Origin: Taudactylus pleione
Taxonomy: Eukaryota > Chordata > Amphibia > Anura > Myobatrachidae
NCBI GenBank assembly: GCA_031769625.1
Contig: JAUIMM010000548.1
Coordinates: 372,001-436,000 of the forward strand
Length of the DNA stretch: 64,000 nt
Direction: 5' to 3'
The number at the start of each line of letters is the position of its first letter. Position 1 is the stretch's first letter. A model generated the notes under the pieces. That model ran no database searches. It had not been told where the DNA came from and saw nothing but the letters and a program-made list of their open reading frames with translations. This document shows, piece by piece, positions 39,327-49,783 of the stretch. Made by a program: the position numbers and the translations under genes.

Positions 39327-40856
39327 AATCACGCTACCAGTCATACGGTAACACTGGGTCAGCGATCCCTCAGCAAAAGGGTGGAGGCGCCATAGCATGA
39401 GAACGCATTGTGCCTTCGAAAATCTGCTACCACTTAGTTGCTGAGAGTCCACTACCCGTTATTATTGTGGCTTAAGGAGCGCTGATTAGAATCCAGGGAC
39501 AAGGGAGGAAAAAGTTTGTTTTCCTTCGTTGACAGAATTTTGTGTTAAAAAGGGGAAGTCGCACAATAGCGTAAGGGTAATAATATGTTTGGTGTAGTAG
39601 TCACATTATTGTGTATGCAACTAGTCGCACTATAGCGTATACGTATTTCCTGTATTGCTGCTACGTGTTTCAAACAAAGCCGTTGAGATTGCATTGTGAT
39701 ATTGACAGATAGCATTGTTGTAAAATATCTTGATCAGTGTTGCCATAGTCTGGGAAAACGTGTATTTTTCTGCGCAGGAAAAGGGTGTGTAACAGTGAGT
39801 ATTTGTTGGTAGGGGTAACATGTTCCCTAGTTAAGGGTATCGTAGGACCCTTAAGTGCTAGGCGCCTGGTGTCGGCCTAGTGGCTCGGTAGTAGATACCA
39901 CAGTCTATACACATAAGCAGGTGTAGTTGTTGTCTTTGTTGTAGGTTCGGCTCCCAGTGTGATTACAGTATTCAGTGATCAGTTAGGGTTATTTGAGCAT
40001 TATAATTGAGCCACACAGTTGTGGCTAAATTGTGATTGGACGAAATCACTGAAAGGGTAGGTGTTATTAGAATGCCTACATGTTAGCAGTTGAAACGTAG
40101 TCAAAAAGGGACTAGGGGCCTGATTCAGAGCCGGACGCTATTTGCGCTCGCTCGTTCAGAAAAAAGGGTTGGCTATTCAAATGAACCGTTCGCTCTTTGC
40201 GGTCTGTTCACGCCCTCTAGGTCTGAACGAGCGAACCAAACATGCAGTCGTTTTTTGGAAAACTACGCCCCCTGGCCGCTCGCATCCTACGTCATGTCCA
40301 CTATATATTAGATTAATCGAGTACATCGACCAGCGTATGAACTGCTCGCTATTCTTGTGGTTAGTTTTTCCTACCGCAATCTTGCGAGCAGTTCTGGCTA
40401 TAAAATAACCCAGTGACGTGGTCAATGACGCTGCTGTATTAATTATGCACACCCATAAAACGCCCGTTTTGACCTTTAAGCACGCCTGCGTTCGGATCTC
40501 CACTCCCCGTTTTCAAGCACCTTCCCCTGTTACCACCCACATACACCTCCACCTGTCACTCAAAATAGCAGGCATTCGCGATTTAGTGAACAAACAATTT
40601 TTGGCCGCACTGACTGGTTCGCACATGCGCATTACGATCCGTACACATGCGCAGTTGTGCAAACATCGCTCGGAACGAACGAGCGGCCGCTTACGAGCGG
40701 CTCTGAATCAGGCCCTAGGTGCGTGGAAGCAGCCTGGTTATTCTTCCATAGGTGTGTGGACGCATCCTGTTAATATCGTCCACAGGTAAGTGGAAGTAGC
40801 CTTGAAGTTCTTCCACCAGTCTAAATCTCTATTGAAAAGTTTAGGGTTCTCCCAGG
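39327..40856 (+). other. Provirus leader with candidate splice donor
   Basis: The stretch between primer site and gag has no convincing open frame and is interrupted by a 600-bp MITE. A strong donor match CAG|GTAAGT lies at 40,783-40,790, shortly before the candidate gag ATG at 40,857, where gammaretroviruses place their env donor. Confidence 0.5.
40116..40715. mobile_element. Harbinger-derived MITE 1 (600 bp) in the provirus leader
   Basis: Perfect 17-bp terminal inverted repeats GGGCCTGATTCAGAGCC, flanked by the 3-bp duplication TAG (40,113-40,115 and 40,716-40,718). The right end, read as complement, continues GCTCGTAAGCGGCCGCTCG and resembles the left end of the autonomous element at 26,172. 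No transposase remains, so it is a deletion derivative or related MITE moved by such a transposase. Confidence 0.9.
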
Positions 40857-43337
40857 ATGGAGGCCAAGCAAACGGTAGAGATGTGCTGCTGTTGGAAGCG
40901 CCGCTTGGGTCGGCTCGCCATATTATGCATACTAGGTACGGTGCTTATGCAACTAGGTACTGTGATGTATGGTTTAAAATGACGATGAAGAGTGTTAGAC
41001 CATTTCCCAGAATTGGCAGCTTTGATAAGGCGGTATTGAACAATGTCCGAGATAGCATCTGTATGGTGCGCTCTCGAATGAAAAAGATAAAATATAACGA
41101 GTGTTTAAAGTTGTGGCAGCATGAGGGGGATGCGTGGCATAAAGGTGTGCACGCGACGCAAACTAGCGTCATGAGCACAAAACAGTAGAGTGCACACGCG
41201 GCGCTATACTGCGGGGCGAGCACGCCTCAGAATAGCACGCACGGCAAGGTAGCGTTGCGGAAGGTATTGCCAGTGGTTCACGTGCACCACCACTGCCCTA
41301 CGCGGATGGAGGTGTAGGTACAGTCGATGTAAAAATGTAACAAGTAACTTGTACCCTCTCTTGAGTAATCACAAAGAAAATGTTTATGATGCGGATGATG
41401 AACCTGTTGTTATTTCTGCCATTTCCCATGCTGTACACATGTTAGATGTTCCATCACAACAAGCACGAGTGGTGCCGCCATCTCCATCAGTGATAGTACA
41501 GGAAGTGTTAACATCCACTCCACCCGTAGAGGAAGTTGTTAACCCTATACGTAGCAGTAACAGACTAAGTCCCTCATTCAGAGCCGTACGCTCTGAGCAG
41601 AGCGCACGCTCTGAATGAGGGCCGCCCTCCATAAAAATGGAGCATCCTCCTGGACGCTCGTATAGCTGTGGGTCACCACCCACAGCCTATACGAGCGTGC
41701 ATTTTGATGGTCGTGACCATCGCGACCATCGAAACTGCGAGCCGGAGCCTGCGGTTAAGGTTTTCAACTGCAAGCCCCGGAGTGATTTTGGCTCTATCAG
41801 AGCCAAAATCACACCCACTGACATCACTAGTGATGTCAGTGGGCCGGCTTCTGACGGGAGGCGTTCCCGTGGGAATGCCCCCGTCAGGGAGGCACGCCCC
41901 CGGCACGCCCACCAAAGGGGGCGTGCTGTCAATCAACATCGACAGCACGCCCCCTTTGATCAGACACAACGAGCGAAGGACTTTCCTTCGCTCGTCGCGT
42001 CTGGCGCATGCGCACGACGGAGCTCCCTCCGTCGTGCGCATGCTCAGTGCAGACCATCGACCCACTTGCGAGCGGACAGCCGCTTGCGAGTGGGTCTGAA
42101 TCAGGGCCTAAATCTCCAGTCGGGTAACAAGGTCAAAAGTAGCAGTACGGACGGTCTGCATCCCATCCGGACAATAACTGTTCCAAATGGGAATGCGGAT
42201 GCGAACGGTGTAGTGCCCATAAGGGAGGTACCAATGCATTGTCCTTGGACAAGAGCTGAGCTAAATTCCATAATGAATGATTTCCCTGACCCTAAAAAGG
42301 AATTAGCGAAACGCCAAAGATTTTTGAAAAATTTGGGTGATGCTCACGAGCCAACCAACAAAGATTGGCGAGTGGTGTTAAGGGCTTGTCTTCCACACAA
42401 TACCGACGTGAAAAAGTTTATCACGGATTGCGTATTGGATGGAGATGGTCCCTTAACAGACGAGGGTAACCAAGGTAACCTTACCCGCCTAATAACTGAA
42501 TTGGGTGTATATTTTCCAGTAGTAGTTAACTGGAGTAAAATTTTTTATTTTCAATAAAATAAAAAGAGTGAATCTGCAGAGGATTACTGTAACCGAGCTC
42601 TGCAGGCTATCACCCAGTACACTGGGATAGAGGATATTAAAGATAGCACTCATCACAGGGGAATGATCATCACTGTACTTATGAATGGTCTAAAAGATAA
42701 AATAAAGACCCGAGTTCAGACCTCACTACCTGGCTGGAGAGGAGTTACTGTAGACACCCTCATAGAATCCGCTATTGAACATGATAAAAACATCCTCAAA
42801 AAGAGAGAGACCCAGAGCGAGAAGCTAATGGCTGTTAGTATTCAAGCTCTAGAAGGAATGACTGTAACATCACAGCCACTAGACACACCTGTACCTGCAC
42901 AGCTACACGCCCTCACCAATCCTGCACCACCACAAACATAGCCCTACCCCACTTATCACACACAGCCTCAAAACCCATACTATCCACAGCCACCATATTA
43001 CCCTCAACATCCTTATCCACACCCACAATCTTACTCTACCACTCAACCCACACAGCAACCCTTTCACCCACCCCACTCATGAAGGTGCTTTAACTGCAAC
43101 CAAGTGGGACATGTAAGTAGGAACTGTAAGGTGAAGAAGGTAGGAACCCCTAACCAGGGAGTACCTGGATATCCACATAAGGGATATACACAGAGTACAG
43201 GAAATTTCTAACAGCCACCAGCTCCAATTGTGGCCGTAAATGCTGTATTGGAGAGTGAGAGTCAACGCTAGGGGTTAGGTCATACCTGTAGTCTACAGAT
43301 AGTCAGGTTAACGGGAAGTACTAGGGAAGAATCGGTA
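40857..43337 (+). pseudogene. gag: Provirus gag remnant (MA, p12-like, CA, NC)
   Basis: Pieces in order are as follows. A matrix-like segment lies at about 40,857-41,188, where the open frame (40,790-41,188) is shifted relative to the rest. A Pro-rich linker (VVPPSPSV) lies at 41,349-41,568. After the hairpin MITE, a capsid segment at 42,109-42,554 contains WTRAELNSIMNDFPDPKKE. The C-terminal capsid is 42,558-42,938, then a Gln/Pro/Tyr-rich spacer. A single nucleocapsid zinc knuckle, CFNCNQVGHVSRNC (43,086-43,127), completes it. From 41,349 on, all pieces share one frame, broken by TAA at 42,555, TAG at 42,939, TGA at 43,080, TAA at 43,209 and TAG near 43,269. Some of these could once have been the gag/pol readthrough stop. 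The exact gag start is uncertain because the ATG at 40,857 soon meets a stop. Confidence 0.75.
41569..42108. mobile_element. Hairpin-chain MITE A (540 bp) in gag
   Basis: Flanked by the duplication TAA (41,566-41,568 and 42,109-42,111), with termini GTCCCTCATTCAGAG and (complement) GGCCCTGATTCAGAC, the Harbinger-like end motif. The interior is a near-continuous series of hairpins: 41,571-41,621; 41,654-41,698; 41,706-41,730; 41,782-41,812; a perfect 30-bp palindrome 41,814-41,843; 41,853-41,885; 41,914-41,957; 41,969-41,995; 42,006-42,043; and 42,059-42,096. Arms are 8-20 bp with loops of 0-10 bases. A frame crosses the element, but it is not coding in any recognisable way. Confidence 0.88.
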
Positions 43338-44636
43338 ATGATGGTTGATGTAGCTGGTACTAAACATCCTTTTCTTGTAGACACAGGGGCGACCAGATCA
43401 GTGATAAAATCTCCCGTTAATTTAAAGGTGACCAGCGAGACAGTACCAGCAATGGGTGTAACGGGTAAAGTGCAACATTATCCTGTAACTAAATCCACAG
43501 AGATCACTATCGGGCCGTTGCATACCAGGTATTCTTTTCTCCTGGCAGCAGTGGCTCCTATTAACCTACTGGGAAGGGATTTGTTATGTAAGATGGGATG
43601 TGTCATATATTGTACCCCTGATGGTATATTTCTAGATATCCCAGAGAGAGTTGCGCACGAGGTGAGGGATATGTTGGACACTCCCCAAAGGATAATGTAT
43701 CACACTACCGGTTCATGTAAAAATCTACCTCGGGTAGATCAAATGTTATCCCAAATTCCAGATTCACTTTGGACCAAGGATGGACAGGACACTGGATTAA
43801 TGGCAAATGTAGCTCCAGTAATGGTAAATCTAAAAAGCGGTAGGCAAGCTCCAAAAATTCCCCAGTACCCATTAAAACAGGAGGTAGAAATAGGGGTTTA
43901 TCCTATAATTGAGCGGTTATTACAGCAGGGAATTTTAGTCCGTACAGCAAGTGTAGCCAACAGTCCCATCTTTCCTGTCAAAAAGAGTGGTGGGAGGGGT
44001 TATAGGCTGGTACAAGACCTTAGAGGGGTTAATAAGGTAGTAGAGTGCCAATTTCCCGTATTGCCAAATCCAGCTGTCATTCTTATGCAGATCCCACCAA
44101 ATGCAACCCATTTCACTGTCATTGACCTCTGTTCTGCTTTCTTCTTTGTACCTCTTCATCCTGACTGTCAGTACCTATTCGCTTTTACATACAGGGGTGT
44201 ACAATACACATGGACACGATTGCCCCAGGGTTTCATAGACAGCCCCAGTATCTTCTCCCAGGCCTTACACGACTGTTTACAATCTTTTCAACCTGCCAAT
44301 GGATCTGTTCTAATACAATATGTGGACGATTTATTGTTATGCTCTGATTCGTTTATGTGATGTTTAAATGACACTAAACTTTTATTGCTTCATCTCTCGC
44401 AAACAGGACACTAGGTTGCTAAGGATAAACTACAGCTATGCCAGTCCAGGGTTAAATACTTGGGACATTGCCTAACCCAGGTTATACGACATCTGACAAA
44501 TGACAGAATCCGAGCCATACAAACCATGACACTGCCGCAGAATCAACAGCAAATTCGTACCTTCTTGGGAATGTGTGGATACTGCAGAATGTGGATCCCA
44601 GGTTTTTCTATTTTGGCCTTGCCATTACAGGACTTA
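43338..44636 (+). pseudogene. pol: Provirus protease and reverse transcriptase, 5' part of pol
   Basis: Open from the ATG at 43,338 to a TGA at 44,358 (340 residues) in the gag frame. The aspartic protease motif LVDTGATRS (catalytic D15) is followed by a conserved LLGRDLL. The RT has YPLKQEVEIG, then SPIFPVKKS, VQDLRGVNK, VIDLCSAFF (first catalytic Asp), LPQGF and YVDD (328-331, second and third Asp). After the TGA the same frame continues with a TAG near 44,414 and the thumb segment VKYLGHCL and FLGMCGYCR, up to the MITE inserted at 44,637. Catalytic residues are intact; the two stops and the insertions inactivate it. Confidence 0.9.
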
Positions 44637-45129
44637 GGGTCTCATTCAGACCCGGTTGCAAGTACTGAGCGCTCTCAACCGGGTCGATGGTTAGGCCCTG
44701 CGCATGCGCAGCGGCCGCACTCTGCGTGCGCAAGCCCCGGAGCGAGAGAGAAACTATCGCTCCGGAGCTCACTACAAAAGGGACGGCTGTCGATGTTGAT
44801 CGACAGCTCGGCCCATTTTGCGGTGGTTTCACAAAAGGAGGCGTTCCTTAAGGACATCAGCAGTGATGTCAGTGGGGAGCTTCCTGGTCGATCAGAGCAG
44901 GAAGATCCCTGGGGCTTGCGGCTGCCGAGACGCAACCTTAGGGTCTCGTCGCAATCCCCGGTGGTCGCGCTGGTCTTGACCATCGCAACCATCACCCTGG
45001 TCGGTCGCTAAGCTGTGGGTGGTAACCCACAGCTTAGCTAGCGACCAGGAGGCCGCACTTGAAACTAGAAGCGGCCGCCCTCATTCAGAACGACCGCTCG
45101 CTTCTTGTGAGCGCCTCTGAATGAGGGCC
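44637..45129. mobile_element. Hairpin-chain MITE B (493 bp) in pol
   Basis: Duplication TTA (44,634-44,636 and 45,130-45,132); ends GGGTCTCATTCAGACC and (complement) GGCCCTCATTCAGAGG. It is related to MITE A: both hold a GCTGTC...GACAGC hairpin, a GACATCA...TGATGTC hairpin (degenerate here) and an AGCTGTGGGT...ACCCACAG stem. Visible stems include 44,649-44,685, 44,698-44,711, 44,737-44,765, 44,786-44,807 and 45,005-45,044. No coding content. Confidence 0.85.
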
Positions 45130-45132
45130 TTA

Positions 45133-45947
45133 GGACCTCATTCAGAGTCGGTCGTAAGCGGCCGCTCGGTCGTACTCATCCGATGTTTCCAAACCATGCA
45201 TGCGTTCGGTTAGTTGTGCGCATGTGCTTACGAGACTTCGCGATCCAAAATGCTGTCGATCGTATGGGTTACGAGCAGGAAGTGGCTTCCGAGAGTTGAT
45301 TGACATGAAAAGCCGTTTGTGGGTGTTGAGGGGGTGGTGATCTAAAAACGCAGGCATTCCTCACCGTTTTCAGGGCGTTTCAGGGGTGTACATAAATTTA
45401 CTGCTACGACCGACATAGAAGGCCGGAAATAGTAAAACGTCAGGTTAGAGGCCTGGCTGATCATACAGCTTGAGGTTGGGTATGTGCTCTCTCAAGCCCC
45501 AGAGTACAATCATTACTATCGAATGTGACTGATGTTATGTTTGATGTTTCTATTTTGTGCCACACAATGGAAGCAGCTAATAATCGATTGTTGAAGCTAA
45601 TAACACTGCTAATTGGCTTGTAATTGATTCAGTTGCGTTTGCATTAGCGAATAATAAGAATAAATAAATCTCATGGGGATGGCTTATTCTATGCGTTTTT
45701 TTGTTAATTTTTTATGTCATTTGCACACAACACAAGCGGCCGCAACCAGAAGAAAATTAACATACAGCGACTGACAATGATCGACTCGATCGCTAGCTGC
45801 TATCACTCGTTAGCTAGAGGAGGTGCTTTGTCCATGTATGGGTATCACTTTGGTTACGATTGCCCGGCCGTGCGATTGTTTTTTTTTTCTGATTCTCGAT
45901 CGTTGTACGACCGAGCGGCCGCTTACGACCGACTCTGAATGAGGTCC
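45133..45947. mobile_element. Harbinger-derived MITE 3 (815 bp) in pol
   Basis: Perfect 43-bp terminal inverted repeats (45,133-45,175 and 45,905-45,947) starting GGACCTCATTCAGAGTCGG, flanked by TTA (45,130-45,132 and 45,948-45,950). The left TTA is also the right duplication of MITE B. Subterminal sequence parallels the autonomous Harbinger (ACCATGCATGCGTTCGG, then GAGCAGGAAGTG, then AAAAACGCAGGC on the left; GATCGCTAGCTGC on the right). No genes remain. Confidence 0.92.
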
Positions 45948-45950
45948 TTA

Positions 45951-48249
45951 GTCTCTTCCTCAAAGCCTGATCGTGTCATACACACAGAGGAATCAGAGTA
46001 GGCTTTCCTTAATCTTAAGGATAGTCTGACAAGAGCACCTGCATTGGGAATACCTGATTATGAAAAACCTTTTGATTTATATTGTATGGAAGCTGATGGT
46101 TGTGCAGCAGGTGTCCTCACATAAAAACATGGTGATGCCAGTAGGCTCGTAGCATACTACAGTGCACAATTGGACACTGTGGCAAAATCACTCACAACGT
46201 GTTTAAGAAGTGTAGCAGCAACTGCTCTATTGGTCAGTAAGAGTGAGGATGTGGTTTTAGGCCATGATATGATTGTCTATACTCCCCATGCTGTATCTGC
46301 TTTGCTAAACTCTGCCCAAACCAGACATGTCTCCTCAGCTAGGTTCACAAAATGGGAACTGGCCCTAATAGCACCTGCAAACATCACCATCAAAAGGTGC
46401 AGTACGTTAATCCCAGCTACGTATTTACCATATGTGCAACATGATGCACAAAGGGTGGAGAGAGGTGAGTCGCTGGCGAAAGGTGAGTTCTGCAGGTATA
46501 CTGATGCACAAATATCTGAATCAAACCTTTACTGCAAGACCTGACATACGGGATACACCTTTAGAAAATATAGATGTGACATTTTACACGGATGGGAGTT
46601 GTCATAGAAAAACTAACACTGGAGAGTTATATACAGGTTATGCTGTGGTAACTGACGAGGACATTATAGAAGTCGAACCTTTACGCCCACCACAATCGGC
46701 CCAAGTGGCGGAACTGGTGGCACTAAAGACAGCGTGTGAATTAGCGGAAGGTAAATCTGCTAATATCTACACTGACTCTCGGTACGCCTTCAGGGTAGTA
46801 CATGATTTCGGCGCTCTATGGCGTCTGAGAAAGTTTATGACAGCAGCAGGCACACCAATTGCACATTCCAAGCATATAAAAGAACTATTGACAGCAATCC
46901 AATTGCCTAAGACAGTGGCAGTAATTAAGTGTAAAGCCCATACATGTGAGGATGATCCGGTGTCACTGGGCAACAACAGGGCAGACGAAGCTGCAAAATG
47001 GGCAGCAGGGTTAAAAATGAATGTACCAACTGAACAAATTATGACTTTTCAAACAATTGACATGCTGAAATTAATTGAAATGCAAAATTTGTGTTCCATT
47101 CAGGAAAAGGCAGTCTGGAAGTCCAAGGGATGTGGGCAAGAGTCCTCTGGACTCTGGAGGGACGGACAAGGTAAGCCAGTGGATCCCAAGGCGTACTACC
47201 CAAGCCTGGCTGAGGCAGCGCACGGTCTGACTCACCTGGGAAAGCAAGGTATGTGCAAATTGGTGAGAGCATACTGGTGCGCACCGGGTTTTTCTTCGCT
47301 TGCGGAAAAGAGAGCAATGTTCTGTCTGACCTGCTTGAGGAAAAACATTGGGAAAACGATCCCTACCAAACCATCCCACATTCCACCGACCGACGGACCT
47401 TTTCAGGTAATACAAATTGATTTAATCCAATTACCACCCTGCAGGAATCTCAAGTATGTATTAGCGTGCACTGATGTGTTTTCAAATTGGGTTGAGGCAT
47501 ACCCAGCTGCCACTAATACTGCTGCGTTTACTGCCAAGAAAATTGTTCAGGAGTTTGTATGCAGATACTGTATCCCTAAAATTATTGAGAGTGATAGGGG
47601 TACTCATTTCACAGGTGATGTTTTCCAAAATATGTGTAAGCTGATGGGTATTAATAGTCGACTTCATACCCCCTACCGACTGCAAGCCAGTGCCAAGGTG
47701 GAGAGGATGAATGGGACTATTAAAAACAAACTAAGTAAAATCATGTCGGAAACTGGACTGGGTTGGCCAGAAGCACTACCACTTGTCCTTCATAGTATCA
47801 GGACAACTCCTAGACCCCCTCTCAATATGTGCCCCTTTGAAATACTGTTTGGTAGACAACCTCATTTGATTATAAGTCCGCAAGAAGATTTGAAAAGTAA
47901 CAACGAGGTAACTGTAAGGTATCTTATAACAATGAGTAAACAGTTAAAACAGCAACAGCAGAAACTGAAATTGTTGTCCCATGATATGCCTGAAACAAAC
48001 TGTCATGATGTTGAACCTGGAGAATTTGTTATGATCAGAAATTTCTTGCGTTCAGGTTGTTTGACTGATCAGTGGGAAAGTCCGTACCAGGTATTGTTGA
48101 CGAGTACAACTTCATTGAAGGTGGCGGAGAGCGATACCTGGGTCCATTCCACTCACTGTAAGAAGGTCAACCAACCGGTGGAGAAACAAGGCGGAATCGA
48201 GGCAGATATCGTGGACCTGTCAATTGCGAGTCTGTTCCAGGAAGGTTAA
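45951..48249 (+). pseudogene. pol: Provirus pol 3' part: connection, RNase H, integrase
   Basis: The connection region (45,951-46,430) is in the RT frame with TAG near 46,011 and TAA near 46,121. A frameshift then leads to a 605-codon open frame (46,432-48,249). RNase H has FYTDGS (D54), AELVAL (E94), YTDSRYAF (D115) and NNRADEAA (D185). Integrase has the zinc-binding H264, H268, C298 and C301, then QIDLI (D330), IIESDRGTHF (D388) and AKVERMNG (E424), the full DDE triad. The C-terminal domain ends with STHCKKV before the stop. The 605-codon part is unbroken, which suggests moderate age; the upstream stops and MITEs disable the gene as a whole. Confidence 0.9.
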
Positions 48250-48290
48250 AGGTTACAGTGAGATACCTGAGCTAAAGAAATTTGTAGATC

Positions 48291-48302
48291 CTTGTTTTCA
48301 GC
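48291..48302 (+). promoter_or_regulatory. Candidate env splice acceptor
   Basis: CTTGTTTTCAG with a pyrimidine-rich lead ends at 48,301, three bases before the env ATG at 48,304. It pairs naturally with the donor at about 40,785. Confidence 0.5.
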
Positions 48303-48303
48303 A

Positions 48304-49388
48304 ATGGATTGGTCTGCTATGGTTACCTTTGTGTTTTCTCCCAGAGTCCTCATTATTTTGGGTTGTTTCGGGATCTCTGGTTTCTGTGACGGAGGACAGA
48401 GGACGGAGAGGGGAGCTGATGGTGATATCAATGGAGTGGAGTCGGGAGAAGGAGCAATACAGTCACAAGGGCAGTATCTGACCAAACCCAGTACAGTAAT
48501 TGTTAAGAGATCTGCTATTCTGGATACTCAGAGACAGTGTGAAGGTCTATCGTCTGAGGATTATTGTATGTGTGAGTTCTGTGGGTCCATAGTCAATGAG
48601 AGATGCATCCAGCAGTGCCAACCTAAGTATAACCAGTATTGGGGTGGGTATCCTTTAGAGGATTGTCATACCATGGTGGGCAAAATTTTGAACCAAACCG
48701 ACTGTTGGGTGTGCTCTCCTGTGCCCCAAGGACAGCATAATGTAGGATTAGTGCCATTCCCATTAAATGTCTCTGAAATTTTAGAATCACAAAGAGGGCA
48801 TGCACTGGATGGAAAATTTCTTAAGTCCAAACCACCCCATTTTAAACTCCACCAGTATCAGGTAGATAAAACACTTTTATGTTTAAACATCACCAACTCC
48901 AATGAACCAGAAAGTTGTGAGGTGACTGGGAATAACCAGACGATGAACTTCTCACAAAGAGCTGACCGTGAGCCTATGAATTATGAACTGTTATGCACAA
49001 TTAGGTTGGGTGGAAAACACTTCCGGTATAAATATACACTAAATTCTGGCAAAGAAATGGTTGGTAAGATACCAGAAGGGTATTGTACCAAGATATTACA
49101 ACCAGAAACTTGCATGAGTCAAATGGGAGAACCTGAAGTAGGATCACTTGCTAGGGAAATGTGTGTGACGATAATGATGTTTACTATTCCTTATGTCCTC
49201 CCTTATGATTTATATTTTATATGTGGAAGGAAAGTGTATAAGTGGCTCTCTCCGAGTTCCGAAGGTTTGTATTACTTGGGAAGAGTAGTCCCAGAGGTTA
49301 TGACCCTTACACATGGTGAAATGCTTGGTATACATAAAAACACACCATCACCATATCTTCACACACAGTATGAACACAGAGACAAAAG
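48304..49388 (+). pseudogene. env: Provirus env, surface-subunit part
   Basis: The ATG at 48,304 follows the splice acceptor; an upstream in-frame TTG is not needed. A hydrophobic signal peptide (FVFSPRVLIILGCFGISG) starts the protein. A CWVC motif matches the CXXC of gamma-type surface subunits. Several NXS/T glycosylation sites (NQT, NVS, NIT, NFS) and many cysteines follow. The frame reaches RDKR, a furin-type cleavage site, at about 49,376-49,387, and is then cut by the DIRS insertion; the few residues to the stop at 49,416 come from the DIRS terminus. The env continues at 55,025. Surface and membrane subunits are therefore physically separated by 5.6 kb. Confidence 0.82.
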
Positions 49389-49559
49389 AAAATGGGATTT
49401 TGGTGACTACCAGTAAATCCTTTTCTCTGATTCCACAGGGGACACTGGAGGTGCTTACGCTGGGGTATAGAGGCTTGGATACCTGGAGCTGGCACTTTAA
49501 AATTTAGAAGTGTGAAGCTCCTCCCCCTCTATGCCCCACCAGCCCTCAGTTTAGAAAAT
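49389..49559. repeat. DIRS left inverted terminal repeat
   Basis: Its inner about 140 bp (from GGGGACACTGGAGGTGC to CCCTCAGTTTAGAAAAT) is the near-perfect complement of 54,884-55,010. The outer about 40 bp differ from the right terminus, typical of DIRS ends. Confidence 0.9.
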
Positions 49560-49680
49560 TAAGACAGAGAGGAGGTGGAGAACAAGCGGAGTGAAAAGGA
49601 GAGAAGAACACACAATAACTGAATCATACAACATACAGAACAAAACCGAACAGGCAGGCATAGAGCGCAGAGGTGGGCGT

Positions 49681-49783
49681 CCAGTGTCCCCTGTGGAATC
49701 AGAGAAAAGGATTTACCGGTAGGTACCAAAATCCCATTTTCTCTTTCATCCACTAGGGGACACTGGAGGTACTTACGCTGGGG
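49681..49783. repeat. DIRS internal complementary region
   Basis: 49,681-49,715 is the exact reverse complement of the left end at 49,414-49,448. 49,716-49,740 continues this with a few mismatches to the extreme left terminus. 49,739-49,783 is the near-perfect reverse complement of the right terminus. It thus joins both ends, the template by which DIRS elements complete their termini and circularise (family knowledge). Confidence 0.9.

Noticed and set aside
41637..42108. Open frame crossing hairpin MITE A
   Set aside because: The frame is continuous only because the MITE happens to lack stops in it; residues there show no gag similarity and the TAA duplication marks the sequence as an insertion.
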